This document shows, piece by piece, positions 6,209 through 9,234 of a stretch of DNA of 9,234 nt. Made by a program: the position numbers and the translations under genes. Position 1 is the first letter of the stretch; the number at the start of each line of letters is the position of its first letter. The notes under the pieces are model-generated. The model had not been told where the DNA came from and did not search any database. It worked only from the letters and a program-made list of their open reading frames with translations. This DNA is from Halovenus sp. GTDB taxonomy: Archaea > Halobacteriota > Halobacteria > Halobacteriales > Haloarculaceae. Where the stretch lies: NCBI GenBank assembly GCA_028274925.1, contig JAQCNR010000273.1, positions 1-9,234 on the forward strand, given 5' to 3'.

Positions 6209-7372
6209 TCAGTCGTCTTCGGTTGATGGGCTGGAGCGGGCGTCCACAGACGCTCCGGTCGTCGCTCCCTCCCAGTCGAACTTGCGCTGGAAATACAGCG
6301 CGACGTTGACCAGGGCGAGCAGGACCGGGACCTCGATGAGCGGCCCAACGACGGTTGCGAAGGCGACGCCGGACCCAACGCCGAACACCGCGACTGCCAC
6401 GGCGATAGCTAGCTCGAAGTTGTTCGAGGCGGCGGTGAAGCCGATGGCTGTCGTCGTCGAGTAGTCCGCACCGATACCCTTGCCCATCCCGAAACTCACG
6501 AAGAACATCGCCACGAAGTAGATTGTGAGCGGCACGGCGATGAGCAACACGTCCCCGGGCGAGGCGACGATAGCGCCGCCCTGCGTTGCGAACATCACGA
6601 TGACTGTAAACAGCAATGCGACGAGTGTTAGCGGGTCAATTTTCGGGACGAACTGTTCCTCGTACCACTCGACGCCTTTCGTCCGGGTGCCAACGTAGCG
6701 GGTGAGAAAGCCGCCGGCAAACGGAATACCCAGGAAGATGACGATGGCCTCGAACACCTGTGTCGGTGTCACGTTGAACGTCTCGATGCCGGCGACGAGA
6801 GTCTCCATCCCCAGCAACGGCGGGAGAAAGAGTCCGAAAAACCAGATGTAGACGCCGTATGTGACGATCTGGAAGAGACTGTTGAAGGCGACGAGGCCGG
6901 TGACGTACTCCGTCGAGCCCTCGGCGAGTTCGTTCCAGACGAGCACCATCGCGATACAGCGGGCCATCCCGATGAACACGAGCCCGAGGAAAAACTCCGG
7001 CCGTGCCGGCAATCCGGGGACGAGCCCGCTGAAGAAGAACACGGCGAGTCCGAACATGAGCGTCGGCCCGATGAGCCAGTTCTGGACGAGGCTCAGCCCG
7101 AGCACTCGCCAGTTGCTGAACACCGCACGAAGCTGTGAGTAGTCGGCCTTCGCCAGCGGCGGATACATCATCGCGACAAGGCCGATTTCGACGAGGTGAA
7201 AGTCCTGAATCGGCTGGGTGACTGACGGCGCGACGAACCCGAGTCCCACGCCGACTGCCATCGCAGCGAATATCCAGACGGTGAGGTACTTATCGAGAAA
7301 GTCCATCGACCGCGGGTCGCCACAGCTCTCACAGTCGCAGTTCGGTCCGTGTTCGTGGACAGCGTCACTCAT
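6209..7372 (-). CDS. acr3: Arsenite efflux permease, ACR3 family
   Basis: This is a secondary transporter that expels arsenite (possibly antimonite) from the cell, the effector of the ars operon. The 387-residue protein has about ten hydrophobic segments and the two signature ACR3 sites: Cys139 in GMARCIAMVLVWNELA and Glu320 in AASNNFELAIAVAVAVFG. Both are known in bacterial ACR3 proteins to be needed for transport. The N-terminus is unusual: before the first helix (starting near residue 29) it carries His6 and His8 and a C-x-C-x-x-C cluster (Cys12, Cys14, Cys17) that could bind arsenite or another soft metal. The C-terminus is a short acidic tail. A good Shine-Dalgarno sequence, GGAGG at 7379-7383, stands six bases before the ATG, as expected for an internal operon gene; arsC ends 87 bases upstream. 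Confidence 0.95.
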   Translation of the reverse strand: MSDAVHEHGPNCDCESCGDPRSMDFLDKYLTVWIFAAMAVGVGLGFVAPSVTQPIQDFHLVEIGLVAMMYPPLAKADYSQLRAVFSNWRVLGLSLVQNWLIGPTLMFGLAVFFFSGLVPGLPARPEFFLGLVFIGMARCIAMVLVWNELAEGSTEYVTGLVAFNSLFQIVTYGVYIWFFGLFLPPLLGMETLVAGIETFNVTPTQVFEAIVIFLGIPFAGGFLTRYVGTRTKGVEWYEEQFVPKIDPLTLVALLFTVIVMFATQGGAIVASPGDVLLIAVPLTIYFVAMFFVSFGMGKGIGADYSTTTAIGFTAASNNFELAIAVAVAVFGVGSGVAFATVVGPLIEVPVLLALVNVALYFQRKFDWEGATTGASVDARSSPSTEDD

Positions 7373-7378
7373 CGGTCT

Positions 7379-7383
7379 CCTCC
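7379..7383 (-). promoter_or_regulatory. Shine-Dalgarno site for acr3
   Basis: On the minus strand GGAGG lies six bases before the acr3 ATG. Most first genes in this window lack such a site, so its presence agrees with acr3 being translated from a longer arsR-arsC-acr3 mRNA. The rest of the 87-base arsC-acr3 gap shows no TATA-like element and no convincing small gene. Confidence 0.65.
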
Positions 7384-7459
7384 AGCACTCGGCCCGCTCA
7401 CGTCGGCCACCTGTCCTGTCCGTTCGTCAGTCTCGAACGCTCTGACACGTGTTGGTGTG

Positions 7460-7897
7460 TCAAGCACCGGTGGTCACCTCGGCCTCGATTTCGTCGAACA
7501 GCGCACCCACGCGCTCTTCGATTTCGTCGCGAATCTCTCGAACCCGCTCCATATCCTGTCCGTCTGGGTCCGCAAGCGCCCAGTCTCGAACATCGACACC
7601 AGTTGCGTCGAGTTCGAGTGTCGAACAGCCCATGGTGGCGACGTACGCACAGGATTCGAGTTCTGCTGTCGATACCGTTCGAGGCGTCCGGCCAGACAGG
7701 TCGACTCCAATCTCGTCCATCACCGTCACAACCTCCTCGTGGACGTGGTCTGCGGGGCGGGTTCCGCCGGTGATGATTGCAATCTGGTCGGTGAGTCCGC
7801 GCTGCTCGCGTTCGCGCTCGGCGAAGGCCGCAGACATCTGTGACCGGCCGGCGTTTTGCACGCAGACGAAGGCAATACGGAGTTTCTCCTCGGTCAT
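7460..7897 (-). CDS. arsC: Arsenate reductase, low-molecular-weight phosphatase type
   Basis: The protein should reduce arsenate to arsenite for export by Acr3. The 145 residues have the low-molecular-weight tyrosine phosphatase fold: beta strand RIAFV, then the CX5R(S) anion loop CVQNAGRS (Cys12-Ser19), and the late general-acid motif WALADPDGQ with Asp110. Thioredoxin-coupled ArsC enzymes shuttle a disulfide through two further cysteines; here Cys83 (in LESC) and Cys91 (in TMGC) are candidates, spaced eight apart rather than seven as in S. aureus ArsC. Its position between an ELCVCE-type ArsR and Acr3 favours arsenate reductase over a protein phosphatase. The ATG overlaps the arsR stop (ATGA, 7894-7897), so the two are translationally coupled. 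The electron donor is not evident from the window. Confidence 0.9.
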   Translation of the reverse strand: MTEEKLRIAFVCVQNAGRSQMSAAFAEREREQRGLTDQIAIITGGTRPADHVHEEVVTVMDEIGVDLSGRTPRTVSTAELESCAYVATMGCSTLELDATGVDVRDWALADPDGQDMERVREIRDEIEERVGALFDEIEAEVTTGA

Positions 7898-8292
7898 TGT
7901 CCGTCCTCACGAGTCCTATCGAGTGCGTCGATGAGGGCTTCGGCACGGTCAGTCACGTCGTAGTACCGCCACGTCCCGTCTTTGCGACGAGTTACGAGGC
8001 CGGCCTCCTGCAGGTCCGAAAGTGCGTGGCTAATCGCGCTGTCGCTGATGTCGACGATGGCCGTAATCTCACAGACACAGAGTTCCCGGTCTGCAGCGGC
8101 CATCAGCCGAACGATGGTGTGGCGGGTGTCGTTGCCCAGTGTCTTGAGAGCGGTGAGGTCGGCGTCGGGGTTCGACGGCCCTTCTGACTGGCAGGCCCGG
8201 AGTGTGTCGAGTCGCTGTTCGACATCACCGTCGCAGCACTCCCCGAGTTCGTCGGCGATGAGTCGTTCGAGTCGCTCTGTCTGCTGGCTCAT
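7894..8292 (-). CDS. arsR: ArsR family metalloid-responsive repressor
   Basis: A winged-helix repressor that would release DNA when it binds arsenite or antimonite, switching on the operon it heads. In the 132 residues, about 45 N-terminal residues precede the helix-turn-helix domain (ALKTLGNDTRHTIVRLM onward). The motif ELCVCE with Cys72 and Cys74 matches the As(III) site of classical ArsR (ELCVCD). The recognition region is ISDSAISHALSDLQEAGLV, followed by the wing RRKDGTWRYYDVT. Extra cysteines Cys19, Cys20 and Cys34 in the N-terminal extension could add a third thiol to the site. The ATG at 8292 follows a TATA-like element by about 25-31 bases with no Shine-Dalgarno sequence, consistent with a leaderless first gene. 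Its stop overlaps arsC. Confidence 0.93.
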   Translation of the reverse strand: MSQQTERLERLIADELGECCDGDVEQRLDTLRACQSEGPSNPDADLTALKTLGNDTRHTIVRLMAAADRELCVCEITAIVDISDSAISHALSDLQEAGLVTRRKDGTWRYYDVTDRAEALIDALDRTREDGQ

Positions 8293-8294
8293 AC

Positions 8295-8323
8295 TTGCAC
8301 GATTGCACAGCTCTACAGATAGT
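8295..8323 (-). promoter_or_regulatory. Promoter and candidate ArsR operator
   Basis: Just before the arsR ATG the plus strand reads TTGCAC-GA-TTGCAC (8295-8308), two identical hexamers with an 8-base period; each contains the self-complementary TGCA. A TATA-like ACTATCT on the minus strand (8317-8323) is about 25-31 bases before the ATG. The repeat thus sits over the expected transcription start, a usual place for a repressor site. That ArsR binds it is inference. Confidence 0.5.
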
Positions 8324-8344
8324 TGTTGCGGTAGCGAGTTGCTG

Positions 8345-8358
8345 GTCGGTAAGCCGAC
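8345..8358. other. Short hairpin downstream of the small membrane protein gene
   Basis: GTCGG-TAAG-CCGAC is a perfect 5-bp stem with a 4-base loop, between the stop of the small membrane protein (8407) and the arsR promoter, both on the minus strand. It may mark the end of the upstream transcript, but no T-run follows on the minus strand. Confidence 0.25.
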
Positions 8359-8406
8359 AGGCTACTGACCCAAAGTGGCGAGTCGTCCTGTCTCAGTTCG
8401 ACACAG

Positions 8407-8589
8407 TTACGCTCCGCTGCCTGACTCGTAATCCGGATTTTCGTCGCCGAGACGGGCCACAACGACGCCGGCGACGAAACAGACTGCGCCGGCCACGAAC
8501 AGCGCGACTCTGAGCCACATCTGTGAGGCCAGCACACCAGCCCCCGCGAACAGTGCGAACATGAAGTGCAGTACCGCAGTCCAGTTCAT
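8407..8589 (-). CDS. Small two-helix membrane protein, unknown function
   Basis: This is a 60-residue hypothetical membrane protein. Two hydrophobic segments are visible, about residues 4-20 and 25-47 (MWLRVALFVAGAVCFVAGVV), followed by an acidic tail, DENPDYESGSGA. The frame extends upstream to an ATG at 8658, but the added 23 residues are hydrophilic, Arg/Ser-rich and unlike a haloarchaeal N-terminus. The ATG at 8589 gives MNWTAVLHFMFALFAG, directly into the membrane helix. A T-rich element (minus-strand TTTTTGT, 8612-8618) is 23-29 bases before that ATG, as expected for a leaderless transcript. GGAGGG also precedes the ATG by one base, too close to act as a normal ribosome site. I do not recognise the family. 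It is divergent from the M24 gene and upstream of the ars operon on the same strand. Confidence 0.72.
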   Translation of the reverse strand: MNWTAVLHFMFALFAGAGVLASQMWLRVALFVAGAVCFVAGVVVARLGDENPDYESGSGA

Positions 8590-8657
8590 ACCCTCCGTTG
8601 GTGAGCGTCGACAAAAACCCCGCGAGACTGTGCTCGCTCGACTGGTTGGGACGACCA

Positions 8658-8664
8658 TTTAATA
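8658..8664 (+). promoter_or_regulatory. TATA box of the M24 peptidase gene
   Basis: TTTAATA matches the haloarchaeal TATA consensus and is centred 26 bases before the GTG start at 8687. That spacing places transcription initiation at or next to the start codon, so a leaderless mRNA is expected, and it independently supports the GTG as the start. Confidence 0.65.
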
Positions 8665-8686
8665 GCGACTGTGCGGTAGCCAACCT

Positions 8687-9234
8687 GTGAGAACTGCTGT
8701 TCCACCACAGGAATTCACGTCTCGCATTCAGGCAGTCCGAGAGCGTCTCGACGCCAGCGAGGCTGACGCTGCTGTCTGGTTCGACGCAACGAGTATCGAG
8801 TACATCACTGGCTTCCAGCACATCCAGACTGAACGACCGGTTGCACTCGCACTCACCGACAGTCGCATCTCGATTACCGTTCCACGATTAGAGGTCGACC
8901 GGGTCGGGAAAAACGACCGCGTCGAGGCGGTCTACAGCTACTTTGACTATCCCGGCGGCGAGCCAATCGCGACGATTGTCGAGATGCTCGATGGAATCGG
9001 TGCCGACGCCGTCCTCGCGGATATGGACGGCGCGCCGGGCGTGATGGGTTACGAGGGCCCACCGCTGAGTGACTTTGTCGATGTCGATACCCAAGAGTGG
9101 GCGCCGGGGATGCGCGAGGCGAAAAGCGACGCCGAAATCGCCCTCATCAGAGAATCGGCGAAGTGGGCAAATCTCGGCCACCAGTATCTGGCCGACTTCA
9201 CTGAGGTCGGTGCTCATCCGACGACGGTCAGCCA
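8687..9234 (+). CDS. M24 family peptidase (Xaa-Pro peptidase-like), 5' part
   Basis: This is the first 182 codons of a gene that runs off the right edge. Translation from the GTG gives MRTAVPPQEFTSRIQAVRER and a creatinase/prolidase N-terminal domain (about residues 10-140), with landmarks AAVWFDATSIEYITGFQH and RPVALALTDSRISITVPRLEVDRV. The linker MREAKSDAEIALIRESAKWAN (from about residue 142) marks the entry into the pita-bread catalytic domain, as in Xaa-Pro aminopeptidases and prolidases. The metal ligands lie beyond the window, so activity cannot be judged. An in-frame TAG at 8663 excludes a longer form, and no in-frame ATG occurs until deep in the domain; with the TATA box 26 bases upstream, GTG is the well-supported start. 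Such enzymes cleave X-Pro dipeptides or N-terminal X-Pro bonds in peptide turnover. Confidence 0.88.
   Translation, partial: MRTAVPPQEFTSRIQAVRERLDASEADAAVWFDATSIEYITGFQHIQTERPVALALTDSRISITVPRLEVDRVGKNDRVEAVYSYFDYPGGEPIATIVEMLDGIGADAVLADMDGAPGVMGYEGPPLSDFVDVDTQEWAPGMREAKSDAEIALIRESAKWANLGHQYLADFTEVGAHPTTVS

Noticed and set aside
5835..6464. Plus-strand open frame of 209 codons across the photolyase start and acr3 end
   Set aside because: It runs through the intergenic promoter region and both flanking genes with no promoter of its own and no recognisable protein family.
7349..7843. Plus-strand frame opposite arsC and the arsC-acr3 gap
   Set aside because: Overlaps two strongly supported minus-strand genes and has no motif; antisense shadow.
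8590..8658. Longer N-terminus for the small membrane protein starting at 8658
   Set aside because: The extra residues are Arg/Ser-rich and would overlap the TATA box of the divergent gene; the start at 8589 leads directly into the membrane helix and has a TATA-like element at proper distance.
1..9234. CRISPR array, tRNA, rRNA, insertion sequence or prophage attachment site
   Set aside because: No regularly spaced repeats, no cloverleaf-like sequence, no transposase or integrase frame and no terminal repeats were seen; gene content is chromosomal and codon use is uniform.

Overview
The window looks like chromosomal DNA from a halophilic archaeon (class Halobacteria). The evidence is high GC content, strongly acidic proteins, Asp/Glu-rich linkers and tails, in-frame GTC/GAC/GAG codon preference, TATA-like boxes about 25-32 bases before start codons (leaderless transcripts), and familiar haloarchaeal families. 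I cannot name the genus from sequence alone. The window is gene dense: there are ten protein genes, nine complete and one cut by the right edge. No rRNA, tRNA, CRISPR or insertion sequence is seen, and no gap exceeds about 115 bases.

Left part, + strand (8-3476): a two-gene DrrAB-type ABC exporter (ATPase 8-994, permease 991-1872) with overlapping stop and start, then an acyl-CoA synthetase of the AMP-binding superfamily (1932-3476). Next is a compact two-gene module (3564-4153): a four-helix membrane protein resembling DUF2178 and a 63-residue Cro/CI-type DNA-binding protein. A striking array of GTAAA/TTTAC half-sites, including a perfect 16-bp palindrome, lies over the presumed promoter and suggests autoregulation.

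Middle, - strand (4158-6101): a 647-residue photolyase/cryptochrome protein that meets the small regulator tail to tail with only 4 bases between them. It keeps the FAD-domain framework but differs at positions that matter in classical CPD photolyases, and it carries a long acidic C-terminal tail.

Right part, - strand (8292 down to 6209): an arsenic resistance operon in the order arsR, arsC, acr3. The regulator carries the ELCVCE metalloid-binding motif, the reductase is of the low-molecular-weight phosphatase fold, and the pump is an ACR3 permease. Arsenate would be reduced by ArsC, arsenite exported by Acr3, and arsenite sensed by ArsR, which probably binds a TTGCAC direct repeat just before its own start codon. 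Beyond it are a 60-residue membrane protein (8407-8589, -) and, divergently, the first 182 codons of an M24-family (Xaa-Pro peptidase-like) protein that starts at a GTG 26 bases after a clear TATA box.

Most genes are ordinary for this group. The points most worth a second look are the palindromic operator and membrane-protein/regulator module, the unusual active-site substitutions and tail of the photolyase, and the extra cysteines in the ars proteins.
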